Shown: piece after piece, positions 47,242-56,375 of the stretch
Numbering within the stretch: the first letter of the stretch is position 1
Layout: every line of letters begins with the position of its first letter
Assembly: GCF_014639315.1 (NCBI RefSeq)
Contig: NZ_BMFY01000008.1
Span: 124,001-188,000, forward strand
Reading direction: 5' to 3'
Origin: Sediminivirga luteola
GTDB taxonomy: Bacteria > Actinomycetota > Actinomycetes > Actinomycetales > Brevibacteriaceae
DNA length: 64,000 nt
The notes under the pieces: generated by a model
Databases searched by the model: none
The model's input: the letters and a program-made list of their open reading frames with translations, nothing else
What the model was told of the DNA's origin: nothing
Program-made: the position numbers and the translations under genes

Positions 47242-48128
47242 GCCGGGCCTATGCCACGCGGGTCGCTGCCGTGCGGCGCATGAGCCCGCATTTCGTCCGC
47301 TTCACCCTGGCCGATGAGGAGCTGCGCCACTTCCACACCGGCGGGCTCGATCAGCGCATCAAGCTGTTCCTGCCGCGCCCGGACGGGACCTTCCCCGATC
47401 TCGGCCTGTGGCGGGAGCCTCAGCCGAGCCTGATGGAGTGGTACAACGCCTGGCGGGCGCTGGCCGAATCCGAGCGCAATCCGATCCGGACCTACACCGT
47501 CCGGGACATCCGCCCGGCCGAACGCGAGATCGACGTCGACTTCGTCGTGCACGGCACGGAAGGCCCGGCCTCCGCCTGGGCGCTGAGCGCCGCCCCTGGC
47601 GACGAGCTGATCGTCATCGGCCCGGACGGCCGGCATGAGAACGCGGGCGCCGGGATCGAATGGAGCCCCGGCACCGCCACCGAGGTGCTCCTGGCCGGCG
47701 ACGAGACCGCCGTGCCCGCCATCTGCGCCATCCTCGAATCGCTGCCGGAGACCTTCACCGGCGAGGCCTATCTGGAGGTGCCCTCGGAGCAGGACGTCCT
47801 GCCGGTGCGCACCGCCTCAGCCGTCGCCGTGCACTGGCTGCCACGGGACGGGGCGGCCCTGGGCGAGCCGCTCACCGCGGCGGTGCGCGACTGGGGCCGC
47901 CGCCGCAGCGAGGGCGCCGCCGGAGGCGGCGAGGAGTTCGCCGAGATCGGCGCCGAGGACCCGCTCTGGGAGGTCTCCGAGCCGGAGGGCTTCCGCGAGT
48001 ACGCCTGGCTCGCCGGCGAAGCCGGCGTCATCACTGCGCTGCGCCGCCATATGGTCAAGGACCTGGGGCTGAGCCGGAAGCAGGTCTCCTTCATGGGCTA
48101 CTGGAAGCGGGGCCGCGCCTCCAGCTGA
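47238..48128 (+). CDS. Siderophore-interacting protein (FAD-dependent ferric reductase, SIP family)
   Basis: Cytoplasmic flavoprotein that reduces and so releases iron from imported siderophores. The 296-residue protein has an N-terminal FAD-binding barrel with RTYTVRDIRPAEREIDVDFV and the FAD/phosphate motif HG-EGPASAWA, then a C-terminal NAD(P)H-binding SIP domain (VLLAGDETAVPAICAILESL; YAWLAGEAGVITALRRHMV; SFMGYWKRGR). The ATG overlaps the binding-protein stop, so both are under the same iron box. The overlap links capture and reduction of the same siderophore. Confidence 0.92.
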   Translation: MSRAYATRVAAVRRMSPHFVRFTLADEELRHFHTGGLDQRIKLFLPRPDGTFPDLGLWREPQPSLMEWYNAWRALAESERNPIRTYTVRDIRPAEREIDVDFVVHGTEGPASAWALSAAPGDELIVIGPDGRHENAGAGIEWSPGTATEVLLAGDETAVPAICAILESLPETFTGEAYLEVPSEQDVLPVRTASAVAVHWLPRDGAALGEPLTAAVRDWGRRRSEGAAGGGEEFAEIGAEDPLWEVSEPEGFREYAWLAGEAGVITALRRHMVKDLGLSRKQVSFMGYWKRGRASS

Positions 48129-48148
48129 GCGGGCAGCCGCCCGGTCAG
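48125..48148. terminator. Hairpin between convergent SIP and thiI genes
   Basis: CTGA-G-CGGGC / GCCCG-G-TCAG around a four-base loop AGCC. The arms contain both stop codons. Likely bidirectional terminator, without a U-run. Confidence 0.45.
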
Positions 48149-49368
48149 CCAGCGGCCGGCGGCACCAGGCCGGCCCGGCGGTCCGCGATGGAGACCAGGT
48201 GTTCCTGCAGCCGGTCCAGCGTCTGGCCGACCAGTTCGTCCACGCCGGCCCGGCGCTCAGCCCGCGCCAGGATGCGCGGATCAGAGCGCACTGCCGGACG
48301 CGGCGGCGCCAGCAGCCGGCAGCAGTCCTCGTCCGGCAGCGCGGAGATCTCGGCGGTGCCGATCCGCCGCGCCTCGGTGATGATCTCCTCCTTGTCCCAG
48401 CCCAGCAGCGGGCGGAGCACGGGCAGGGCGCAGGCCTCGTCGACGCTGGCGATATTGCTCACCGTCTGGCTGGCCACCTGGCCCAGGCTGTCGCCCATCA
48501 CGAGCGCCTCCGCGCCGACCCTGCCGGCGAGCTCCTCGCCGATGCGCACCATCAGTCGGCGCTGGGCGATGGTGCGCAGTGCCGGATCGGCGGAGGAGGC
48601 GAGGGTGCGCTGGGCCGGTCCCAGCGGCGCGACCCACAGCCGTGCCCGCGGCTGGAACCGGGTGAGCTCGCGCACCAGCGCATAGGCCTTGTAGGTCGAA
48701 CTGGGATCGGTGTAGGGCGCGCCGCTGAAGTGGATGAACTCGCAGCGCAGGCCGCGCCGCATGGCCCGGTGGGCGGCGACGGGGGAGTCGAATCCGCCGG
48801 AGAGCAGCACCAGCGCCGTGCCGCTGGAACCCACCGGGAGCCCGCCGAGCCCGCGCAGCCGCTCGGCGGAGACGAACGCCTCGTGCCGGTCGATCTCCAC
48901 CGAGACCGTCACCTCGGGTTCGCCCAGGTTCACCGGCCAGCCAGTGGCGGCCTGGAGCTCCGCCCCGAGACGTGCCGCCAGCTGGGCGGAGGTCAGCGGA
49001 AAGGTCTTGTCCCGCCGCCGCACCACGACCGCGAAGGACCGCGGTGTGTCCCGAAGCCGCTGGCCGAACCGCCGCCGTAGTTCGGCCAGTGCGGCCGGGC
49101 CGAACGCCTCGGCGGTCTTGTCCACCCGCAGCGCCACATCGATCACGCTCACCCCCGCGATGTCCCGCATACCGGCCGCGAGCGCCTCCGGTCCCCGCTC
49201 GGGATAGAGCACGGTGAAACCGTTGCGCGCCTCCGCCCGGACGCGCCCGCACTCCGGCGGCAGCGCGGCCCGGACGTTGCGCACCAGGCGCCTGGCGAAG
49301 GCCGGCCGGTTGGCGCCCTTGAGGAACAGCTCCCCGTGTTTGAGCAGCAGGCAGCGTTCGGCCGTCAC
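48145..49368 (-). CDS. thiI: tRNA 4-thiouridine synthase ThiI
   Basis: Adenylates U8 of tRNA and transfers sulphur; also linked to thiazole synthesis. The 407-residue protein has the N-terminal ferredoxin-like and THUMP domains (about 1-165: CLLLKHGELFLKGANRPAF; ISVIDVALRVDKTAEAFG-type region) and the PP-loop ATPase domain with ALVLLSGGFDSPVAAHRAMR. The C-terminal rhodanese domain of E. coli ThiI is absent, as in many Gram-positives, so sulphur likely comes straight from a cysteine desulphurase. The DEDCC pair near 355-359 may be relevant. GTG 49368 overlaps the thioesterase stop. Confidence 0.9.
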   Translation of the reverse strand: MTAERCLLLKHGELFLKGANRPAFARRLVRNVRAALPPECGRVRAEARNGFTVLYPERGPEALAAGMRDIAGVSVIDVALRVDKTAEAFGPAALAELRRRFGQRLRDTPRSFAVVVRRRDKTFPLTSAQLAARLGAELQAATGWPVNLGEPEVTVSVEIDRHEAFVSAERLRGLGGLPVGSSGTALVLLSGGFDSPVAAHRAMRRGLRCEFIHFSGAPYTDPSSTYKAYALVRELTRFQPRARLWVAPLGPAQRTLASSADPALRTIAQRRLMVRIGEELAGRVGAEALVMGDSLGQVASQTVSNIASVDEACALPVLRPLLGWDKEEIITEARRIGTAEISALPDEDCCRLLAPPRPAVRSDPRILARAERRAGVDELVGQTLDRLQEHLVSIADRRAGLVPPAAG

Positions 49369-49856
49369 GTCCGCTCCTCCCGGCCGCCGGCAGCGCGGCG
49401 GCGCACCAGGTTGGTGATCCGCGCGGTGGACAGCAACGCGCCGGACTCGTCCCGGACGCGCACCTCATGGCTGATCACGGTGCCGCCGGCGTGCACGACC
49501 TCGGCGCGTGCCCTCACCGTGCCGGAGCGCACGGCACGCAGATGCGTCGCGTTGATGTCCAGCCCCACCACGTCGGCTCCGCCGGCCAGCAGCCAGGCGT
49601 GCACCGAGCCCAGCGTCTCGGCCAGCACCAGATGGGCGCCGCCGTGCAGCAGGCCGGCCGGCTGGAGCTTCCCGGCCACCGGCATCCGCGCCGAGATCGA
49701 GTCCCGGTCCAGATCCAGGAACCGGATGCCGAGCAGGCCCGCCAGCTGGGCTGCGGCCGGGTCGTCGTTGAGGGCGTTGAGCCTGGCCACGGCGGCCTCG
49801 CACCAGGCCGGTGTGAGCGCTTCGAGGTCCGAGGGGATGGAGAAGGCGTCGTCCAT
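49365..49856 (-). CDS. Hotdog-fold acyl-CoA thioesterase (PaaI/YbgC-like)
   Basis: The 163-residue single hotdog protein shows the PaaI-type core: GIRFLDLDRDSISARMPVAG, LLHGGAHLVLAETLGSVHAW, GLDINATHLRAVRSGTVRAR and HEVRVRDESGALLSTARI. The HGG---L-E pattern is the acyl-CoA thioesterase active site. It probably cleaves an aryl- or acyl-CoA; some relatives work in menaquinone synthesis (DHNA-CoA thioesterase), which is possible here. ATG 49856 (MDDAFSIPSD) is chosen over an upstream start at 49934 because it is 8 bases after a TAAGCT box. Divergent from polA; 4-base overlap with thiI. Confidence 0.85.
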   Translation of the reverse strand: MDDAFSIPSDLEALTPAWCEAAVARLNALNDDPAAAQLAGLLGIRFLDLDRDSISARMPVAGKLQPAGLLHGGAHLVLAETLGSVHAWLLAGGADVVGLDINATHLRAVRSGTVRARAEVVHAGGTVISHEVRVRDESGALLSTARITNLVRRRAAGGREERT

Positions 49857-49864
49857 AGTCGCCC

Positions 49865-49870
49865 AGCTTA
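49865..49870 (-). promoter_or_regulatory. -10 box of the thioesterase-thiI promoter
   Basis: TAAGCT on the minus strand, 8 bases before ATG 49856. It lies back to back with the polA box, 7 bases apart. Confidence 0.4.
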
Positions 49871-49877
49871 GTTCGGC

Positions 49878-49883
49878 TAGGCT
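49878..49883 (+). promoter_or_regulatory. -10 box of a leaderless polA promoter
   Basis: TAGGCT lies 6 bases before the polA GTG at 49890. Confidence 0.55.
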
Positions 49884-49889
49884 GGGCCC

Positions 49890-52628
49890 GTGAGCACCGC
49901 CAACGCCGATACCCTGCTGCTGATCGACGGACACTCCCTGGCCTTCCGTGCGTTCTACGCCCTACCGGTGGAGAACTTCACCACCAGCACCGGGCAGCAC
50001 ACCAACGCCGTCTACGGCTTCATGTCCATGCTGCTCAACGTCGTGGCCGCCGAGGAGCCGACGCACCTGGCGGTCTCCTTCGATCTGGGCAAGCCGACCG
50101 TGCGGCTGGCGCAGTACCCGGAGTACAAGGCCGGTCGCAAACCCACGCCGCCCGAGTTCGCCGGCCAGGTGGACCTGCTCATCGATCTGCTGAAGGCGCT
50201 CAGGGTCCCGATCGTCACCCTGGAGGGACACGAGGCCGACGACGTGATCGCCACCCTCGCCGCGCAGGCGCGGGAGGCGGGCATATCGAGCCTGATCATC
50301 AGCGGCGACCGCGACTGCATGCAGCTGGTGAACGACTCCACCACCCTGCTGTACCCCAAGCGCGGCGTCTCCGATCTGGCCCGCATGACGCCCGAGGCGG
50401 TGGAGGAGAAGTACGGTGTCAGCCCGGAGAACTACCCGGGACTGGCCGCGCTGGTCGGCGAGACCGCGGACAACCTTCCCGGCGTTCCCGGCGTGGGCGA
50501 GAAGACGGCGGCGAAGTGGCTCGCCGCGCACGGCGACCTGGACGGGGTCATCGCCCATGCGGATCAGATCGGCGGGAAGGCGGGCGAGCGTCTGCGCGAG
50601 CACCTGGACCAGGTGGTCCGCAACCAGCGGCTCAACCGCCTGGAAACGGCTCTGCCGCTGCCCGTCGGCGTCGCCGAGACCCGGCGCCAGGAGGCGGATT
50701 TCGCCGTCGTCGAGGAGCTGTTCGACGTTCTGGAGTTCCGGGCCCTGAAAGAGCGCTTCGAGCGGGCCTTCGGCGCCCCGGACCGCACCGGCGGCGACGC
50801 CTCGCAGCCGGAGGAGGAGATCCCGCCCCGCGTGCTCGACGCGGCCGGCTTCCGGGAACTCATCGAGAGCATCGGCCCCGAGGAGATCGTGGCTCTCGCC
50901 GGCGACGGGCACTACGCGCTCGGGCACGGGGACGTCACCCGGCTGGCGATCGCCCGCGCCGCCCTCGAGGAGACCCTGGATCAGGAGTCACATCCCGGCG
51001 GTGCGGTGGAGCTGGCGGATCTGGACCCGGCGGCGGAACAGGCGCTCGCACGGCTGCTCACCGAGAACCCCCGCCGACTGGTCTTCCACGGCGCCAAGAC
51101 GCAGCTGAAGGCGTTCCACGAGCGGGGCCTGATCGATCTGGCTGCGCTCAACCCCGAGCAGGCGCCGCTGGACACCGAGCTAGCCGCCTATGTCCTGCGG
51201 CCGGAACTGCGTGGCTACGGCCTGGACGATCTGGCGGCGCGCTATCTGGGCCGCAGCCTGGAGCCGGACTCCGCGGACGGCGAGCAGCTCGCCCTCGACC
51301 TCGACGGCGGCGAGGCCGAGCTGCTGGCCCTGGCGCGCCGCGCCCGTGCCGTCCTGGACCTGCATACCGAGCTGGCCGCGCGGCTGGAGCAGGAGGAGGG
51401 CACCCGCGCGGTGTTCAGCGAACTGGAGGTGCCGACCGTCACGATCCTGGCGAAGGCCGAGCTGGCCGGGGTGCAGATCGACCGGGAACTGCTCGGCGAA
51501 CTCGTCTCCGACTACCGGGCGCGCGGCGAGCGCAGCGCCGAGGCCGCCTTCGAGGCGATCGGGGAGCGGATCAACCTGGGCTCGCCCAAGCAGCTCCAGG
51601 TGGTGCTGTTCGAGACCCTCGGCATGCGCAAGACCAAGCGCACCAAGACCGGGTACACCACTGACGCGGACTCCCTCGCCGAGCTCTACGCCGAGACCCA
51701 GCACCCCTTCCTGGAGCATGTGCTGGCCTACCGGGACGCCACCAAGCTGGTGCAGATCCTGGAGGGCCTGGGCCGCTCCATCGCCGATGACGGCCGGATC
51801 CACACGACGTATCAGCAGACGGTGGCCGCCACCGGACGGCTGTCCTCGACGGACCCGAATCTGCAGAACATCCCGGTGCGGACCGAGGCGGGCCGCCGGA
51901 TCCGCGAGCTGTTCATCGCCGGGCCCGGTTACGAGCGGCTGCTCACCGCCGACTACTCGCAGATCGAGATGCGCATCATGGCGCACCTGTCCGGCGATGC
52001 GGGCTTGCAGGAGGCCTACCGGGAAGGCGAAGACCTGCACAACTACGTCGGCGCCCAGGTGTTCGGCGTCGGCGCCGAGGACGTCACGCTGGAGATGCGC
52101 GCCCGGGTGAAGGCGATGTCGTACGGCCTGGCCTACGGGTTGTCCGCCTACGGCCTGTCCAAGCAGCTGGGCATCGGCGTCGACGAGGCCCGCGCCCTCA
52201 TGACCGGGTACTTCGAGCGGTTCGGCGGGGTGAAGCGCTACCTCGACGAGGTGGTCGACCGGGCCCGGCGCAGCGGGTACACCGAGACGCTGTTCGGGCG
52301 GCGCAGGTACCTGCCGGATCTGAGCAGCGACAACCGCCAGCGGCGCGAGATGGCCGAACGGGCGGCGCTGAACGCGCCGATCCAGGGTTCGGCGGCGGAC
52401 ATCATGAAGCGCGCCATGATCGGCGTCGACCGCGAGCTGACCGGACAGCGGCTCGGCAGCCGGGTGCTGCTGCAGGTGCACGACGAACTCATCCTGGAGA
52501 TCGCCCCCGGGGAGTACGAGCAGGCCGCGGCCATCGTGCGCGAGCAGATGGGCTCGGCCGCCGAACTCGACGTCCCGCTCGACGTCAACATCGGCTCCGG
52601 CGCCTCCTGGCACGCCGCAGCGCACTGA
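49890..52628 (+). CDS. polA: DNA polymerase I, proofreading domain degenerate
   Basis: Repair and Okazaki-fragment polymerase. The 912-residue protein has the 5'-3' exonuclease domain (1 to about 300: LLIDGHSLAFRAFYALP; GHEADDVIATLA; ISGDRDCMQLV; GVPGVGEKTAAKWL), a middle 3'-5' exonuclease-like domain, and a family A polymerase domain (RLSSTDPNLQNIPVRTE; TADYSQIEMRIMAHLSGD; KAMSYGLAYGLSAYGLSKQ; LLQVHDELILE). The middle domain lacks the metal-binding DxE and YxxxD residues, so no proofreading is expected, as in mycobacterial PolA. GTG 49890 follows a TAGGCT box by 6 bases. Confidence 0.97.
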   Translation: MSTANADTLLLIDGHSLAFRAFYALPVENFTTSTGQHTNAVYGFMSMLLNVVAAEEPTHLAVSFDLGKPTVRLAQYPEYKAGRKPTPPEFAGQVDLLIDLLKALRVPIVTLEGHEADDVIATLAAQAREAGISSLIISGDRDCMQLVNDSTTLLYPKRGVSDLARMTPEAVEEKYGVSPENYPGLAALVGETADNLPGVPGVGEKTAAKWLAAHGDLDGVIAHADQIGGKAGERLREHLDQVVRNQRLNRLETALPLPVGVAETRRQEADFAVVEELFDVLEFRALKERFERAFGAPDRTGGDASQPEEEIPPRVLDAAGFRELIESIGPEEIVALAGDGHYALGHGDVTRLAIARAALEETLDQESHPGGAVELADLDPAAEQALARLLTENPRRLVFHGAKTQLKAFHERGLIDLAALNPEQAPLDTELAAYVLRPELRGYGLDDLAARYLGRSLEPDSADGEQLALDLDGGEAELLALARRARAVLDLHTELAARLEQEEGTRAVFSELEVPTVTILAKAELAGVQIDRELLGELVSDYRARGERSAEAAFEAIGERINLGSPKQLQVVLFETLGMRKTKRTKTGYTTDADSLAELYAETQHPFLEHVLAYRDATKLVQILEGLGRSIADDGRIHTTYQQTVAATGRLSSTDPNLQNIPVRTEAGRRIRELFIAGPGYERLLTADYSQIEMRIMAHLSGDAGLQEAYREGEDLHNYVGAQVFGVGAEDVTLEMRARVKAMSYGLAYGLSAYGLSKQLGIGVDEARALMTGYFERFGGVKRYLDEVVDRARRSGYTETLFGRRRYLPDLSSDNRQRREMAERAALNAPIQGSAADIMKRAMIGVDRELTGQRLGSRVLLQVHDELILEIAPGEYEQAAAIVREQMGSAAELDVPLDVNIGSGASWHAAAH

Positions 52629-52656
52629 GGCCGCCGCCCGGTCGTCAGGCCCAGTG
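52623..52656. terminator. Hairpin between convergent polA and helicase genes
   Basis: CACTG-A-GGCC (52623-52632) pairs with GGCC-CAGTG (52648-52656) around a 15-base loop, covering both stop codons. Candidate bidirectional terminator. Confidence 0.4.
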
Positions 52657-55323
52657 CAGGCGGATCGCCGTGGACACCTGCCACGGGTCGTCGCCGCGCG
52701 CGGCCGCGACGACGCCCGCGCCCTCGGGGCTCTTCGCGTAGAGCAGCTCGCCCTCGCCCACCCAGCGGCGCCAGGCGCGCAGATACAGCTCGGCGGTCTC
52801 GCGGCGGCCGGCCAGCTCGGCCGGCACCGGATGCCAGGTGCTCGCCTGGCCATCCCGGCCGGAGAGCGTCGCGCGCATCGCGGCCCAGGCGGTGGGGGCG
52901 GCGACCGTGCTCCGGGAGACGATGTAGCGGGGGCTGCTCAGCGGCTGCACCGCCTCGTCCAGGGCGGCGGCGAACCGCGCCGACTCCTCTGCCGGCACGC
53001 CCGTCATCCGGCAGCGCAACTCGCCCTCGGATCCGCCGAATCGCGCGCTGATCGCCTCGGCGCCCCGGGAGAGCAGTCCCGCCTCGTGCATGGCCTCGGC
53101 CACGGCCGCGGCCACTGCGACGATCCCGGGCGGGCGCGCCAGCTCCAGGTGCCGGCGACGGACCTGCACCAGGACGGCCGTGCCGGCCACCAGGCAGGCG
53201 CCCAGCGCTCCCGCACCCGCCGCGGGGAAACCGGCCAGGACGAGGATCAGCGCCAACGCCGCCAGGACGGGTACGCTGATCCGCGCCACCCTCCAGATCG
53301 GCGACGGGGCCGTGCGCGGTACCGGCTGCACGGGCCGGCCGCCGTCGGTGCCGGCGCGGGCGGCGCGGTGCCGCTCCCGGGCCCGCACCACCGAGACCTG
53401 ATGCGTGCCGGCCGCGAGGGCGCTGCGCCACAGCCGAGCGGCTTCCTCCCGGCGCTGGGAGCGCCGCACCGCACGGGCGTTGACCTCGTCGTTCAGGTCC
53501 GGGGCCGGCGGGTGGTGTGCGCTGAAACCATCGTCCAGATGGGCCACGCCGTCCACGAGCTCGCCGGTGGAATCCGGGGCCAGGTGCCCGTCGTGCTTGC
53601 GGACCAGCCGCTGCCAGTCCCCGTCGGCGAGCAGGCCCTCCGCCAGGGTGGTCACGGTCCAGATCGCCGCGACCTTTCCCGGCTGGGCGGGATCGAGGCG
53701 GAGCGCGCGGCCGCGCATCTGCACGATCGCCGTCGGCGTGGTGGCGGAGGTGAGGTCGATCAGCGTGTTCACGCATCGGGCGTCCCAGCCCTCGCCGAGC
53801 AGCCCGCGCGTGCCGATCAGCACGCGACTGCCGCCCCGGGCGAAGAACTCCGTGATCACCGGAACCCATTGCCGGGCGTTCCAGCCTTCCAGCGTGGGGG
53901 AGCCAGCGGAATGCTCGACCACGAGCGCCGCGGCCGTGTGCTCCGGCAGCCGGTCCTTCGCGAAAGCGGCCAGGGCGCGCAGGGTGCGCTCCTCGCCGGC
54001 CACCGTCCTGGCGGTGACCAGCAGCGGGCGCAGCTCCGCGGTCGCGGGGTCATCCAGGAGCGCCCGGAGCACCGCGCGGGCAGAGCCGCCGGCCGGGTCT
54101 ACGACCTCGTGCAGCGTCCGCGGCAGCGTGGCAGCGGATTCGAAGTCGCACAGCACCAGGCCGCGCAGCTCCTCGCCCAGGGTGGCGGACTCGTGGCCGA
54201 GGATGTCGGCCGTGGCCCGCGCCTTGGCGCCGCTGCGCGCCAGCACCCGGTCGGCCGTGGGCGTGGACCGGACGATTCCCCGCCGGGTCCAGCGGTAGCC
54301 GAGGGAGGGCAGCAGCCCGGCGACCTCGTCGATGAGCGCCCGGTCCCGCGGATCGTCGCCGTCACCGCTCTCGTTCAGGGGCTTCAGCCAGTGCTCCAGG
54401 ATGCGCATCCAGTCCGCCACGCCGGGATCCTGGCGGTGCCGTTCCCGCAGCACGGCGTCCTCGGGCAGCCTGGCCGTCCCGGCGTGTGCCAGCCGCGCCA
54501 CGGCATCGGCCAGCTCGGGCTCAGCGGCTTCCAGATCCGCCCATCTGGTGCCGGCGGTGAGCGCGTCGAGCGATTCCAGCAGCGGGACGCTGGCGATCTC
54601 CGGGTCGCCCAGGTGCGCCAGGAACTCCTGGACGCGCGCATCGTGCCGGCGCAGCCAGTCGCGCTCGGTGGGGGTCGGCGTGGTGAGCCACGGCAGTTCG
54701 AGGTACGGCGCGAGATCGCCCTCCCGGACCACCTCGGGGATCTGGGCCTGATACGTCACGCCGCCGAAGAGGTCGGCCTCGAGCGCCGCCTCGGCCGCGG
54801 TCATCGACGCGGCCGGCGTCGCGGTCAGGCCCAGGACGTGCGCCTGCGGTAGCCGTTGCAGGACCTCGGCCAGCAGCCGTCCCCAGGTGCGCAGCAGATG
54901 GTGGCACTCGTCGAGCACCAGCATGAGGTCGCCCGCGGCGGCGAGTTCCTCCACGAGCCGCAGCCCGTTGGGATGCAGCCTGGACAGTTCGGAGCCGCCA
55001 CCGTCGTCATCGTCCCCGTTCCGGTCCTCACGCTCGGCGTCGAAGACGGCGAGGGACTGATAGGTGAGCGAGCGCAGTGCGGGGTCCGCCGCCGCCCACT
55101 GCGCCTGGATCGCGGTGTTGGGGGAGAACACCACGCCTTTGCGCCCGCTGGCGCGCACCGCCTCCACTCCGACCCGGGTCTTGCCGGCGCCGGGCGGCAG
55201 GACGATCCAGCTCCGGCGCGCGCCGGAGTCGTGGGCGCGGCGCCAGGCCCGCAGCGCCTCTCGCTGGTGGCGGCGCAGTGGCGGGTTCAGATGGAGTAGT
55301 CCGGTTCCGGTTTGAGCTGGCAC
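52645..55323 (-). CDS. SF2 helicase (ResIII/XPB-like) with C-terminal transmembrane hairpin
   Basis: From GTG 55323 the protein has 892 residues; a longer frame reaches 55404 inside the upstream methyltransferase gene. The N-terminal RecA domain has LRRHQREALRAW, Walker A LPPGAGKTRVG (about 40-50), DECHH (about 136-140) and LTATPAA. The second RecA domain has GSRVLIGTRGLLGEGWDA and the arginine-finger motif VQMRGRALR. Two hydrophobic segments at about 680-720 (ISVPVLAALALILVLAGF; ALGACLVAGTAVLVQV) form a membrane hairpin, followed by about 170 residues of unknown cytoplasmic domain (SSPRYIVSR, LYLRAWRRWVGEGELLYAKS). Substrate and role unknown. Confidence 0.8.
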   Translation of the reverse strand: MPAQTGTGLLHLNPPLRRHQREALRAWRRAHDSGARRSWIVLPPGAGKTRVGVEAVRASGRKGVVFSPNTAIQAQWAAADPALRSLTYQSLAVFDAEREDRNGDDDDGGGSELSRLHPNGLRLVEELAAAGDLMLVLDECHHLLRTWGRLLAEVLQRLPQAHVLGLTATPAASMTAAEAALEADLFGGVTYQAQIPEVVREGDLAPYLELPWLTTPTPTERDWLRRHDARVQEFLAHLGDPEIASVPLLESLDALTAGTRWADLEAAEPELADAVARLAHAGTARLPEDAVLRERHRQDPGVADWMRILEHWLKPLNESGDGDDPRDRALIDEVAGLLPSLGYRWTRRGIVRSTPTADRVLARSGAKARATADILGHESATLGEELRGLVLCDFESAATLPRTLHEVVDPAGGSARAVLRALLDDPATAELRPLLVTARTVAGEERTLRALAAFAKDRLPEHTAAALVVEHSAGSPTLEGWNARQWVPVITEFFARGGSRVLIGTRGLLGEGWDARCVNTLIDLTSATTPTAIVQMRGRALRLDPAQPGKVAAIWTVTTLAEGLLADGDWQRLVRKHDGHLAPDSTGELVDGVAHLDDGFSAHHPPAPDLNDEVNARAVRRSQRREEAARLWRSALAAGTHQVSVVRARERHRAARAGTDGGRPVQPVPRTAPSPIWRVARISVPVLAALALILVLAGFPAAGAGALGACLVAGTAVLVQVRRRHLELARPPGIVAVAAAVAEAMHEAGLLSRGAEAISARFGGSEGELRCRMTGVPAEESARFAAALDEAVQPLSSPRYIVSRSTVAAPTAWAAMRATLSGRDGQASTWHPVPAELAGRRETAELYLRAWRRWVGEGELLYAKSPEGAGVVAAARGDDPWQVSTAIRLHWA

Positions 55324-56159
55324 TGGAAGATCACGGTACCGGGCATCAGCGCGCCGCGCAGCGGGGACCAGCCGCCCCAGGCCTTGTCGTTGTCGGCGGG
55401 CCACTCGGGTTCCATCAGCCCGGTCAGCGTGAAGCCGGCGCCGTTGATCAGGGCCACCCAGTCGCTCATCGTGCGGTGGTGCTCGGCGTAGATGGGACGC
55501 TGCTGCGAGTCGAGCTCCACATACGGGGTGCGGTCGAAATAGGAGTACTCCACCGTCAGCCCGGCCTCACCGGGAACGTCCGGGAACATCCAGCGATTGG
55601 GGTGCGTGACGGAGAACACCCAGCGGCCGGAGGGCTTGAGCACCCGCGCGACCTCCGCCAGCACGCTCTGCGCGTCCTTGACGAACGGCAGCGCGCCGTA
55701 GGCGGAGAAGGCGATGTCGAAGCTGCCGGCCTCGAAGGGCAGATGCCGGGCATCGGCCTCGACGAACGTCGGCGGCGTCGCCCCCTGCGTGAGCGGATGC
55801 TCCTGCTGCAGCCGCCTGGCCTGCTGGAGCATCGCGGAGGAGAAGTCCACGCCGGTGGCCTGGGCGCCCTGCTCGGCCAACCACCGGGAGCACTGGCCCG
55901 CGCCGCAGCCCACCTCCAGCACGCGGCGGCCGCGCACCTTGCCCAGCAGCCGCACATCGCGTTCGTGGATGCCCTCCGGACACCAGATGAAGTCGGCCGC
56001 GCCCAGGAAGCTGCCGTGCTCGGCCAGATACGATTCGGCAGAGCCGTCCCAGTAGCTGCGGTTGGCGCGCACGGACTCCTCGGCCCCGATGGCGAGATAG
56101 CCGCCGACGACGATATCGTCCACGTCGTCCACTCGGTCCACTGGATCCTCCTGCGTCAT
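55287..56159 (-). CDS. Class I SAM-dependent methyltransferase
   Basis: The 290-residue protein has the Rossmann methyltransferase core (UbiE/methyltransferase-11 type): motif I RVLEVGCGAGQCSRWLAEQG, acidic ATGVDFSSAMLQQA, EADARHLPFEAGSFD and LAEVARVLKPSGRWVFSVTH. The C-terminal part (FDRTPYVELDSQQRPIYAEH; GFTLTGLMEPEWP) suggests a small-molecule substrate, not DNA; there is no DPPY/NPPY or PC motif. ATG 56159 (MTQEDPVDRVDD) is chosen over the upstream start at 56228. Its 3' end overlaps the helicase gene by at least 37 bases. Confidence 0.85.
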   Translation of the reverse strand: MTQEDPVDRVDDVDDIVVGGYLAIGAEESVRANRSYWDGSAESYLAEHGSFLGAADFIWCPEGIHERDVRLLGKVRGRRVLEVGCGAGQCSRWLAEQGAQATGVDFSSAMLQQARRLQQEHPLTQGATPPTFVEADARHLPFEAGSFDIAFSAYGALPFVKDAQSVLAEVARVLKPSGRWVFSVTHPNRWMFPDVPGEAGLTVEYSYFDRTPYVELDSQQRPIYAEHHRTMSDWVALINGAGFTLTGLMEPEWPADNDKAWGGWSPLRGALMPGTVIFQCQLKPEPDYSI

Positions 56160-56375
56160 GGCAAGTACCCAACCCGCCTTCTTTGCTGATAAGCTTGACA
56201 TTGCACGCGGCTTCCGTCGTGCCTGCATGCCTGGGCCTCACGTTGTTCCACCATGGTGCCACATCATGAGCGGCTCGTGTCCGCCCCGGGAAGCACGGCG
56301 TCATGAAGGCCCGCACGCAGCTGAAATGTCCATACGTCCACTACGAGACCATCCATTCACGGAGCCCCTATCTCT

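Noticed and set aside
52645-56159. Helicase plus methyltransferase read as a restriction-modification or DISARM-like pair
   Set aside because: The methyltransferase has no DNA methyltransferase catalytic motif (NPPY, DPPY or PC) and looks like a small-molecule enzyme. No nuclease or specificity gene is present.
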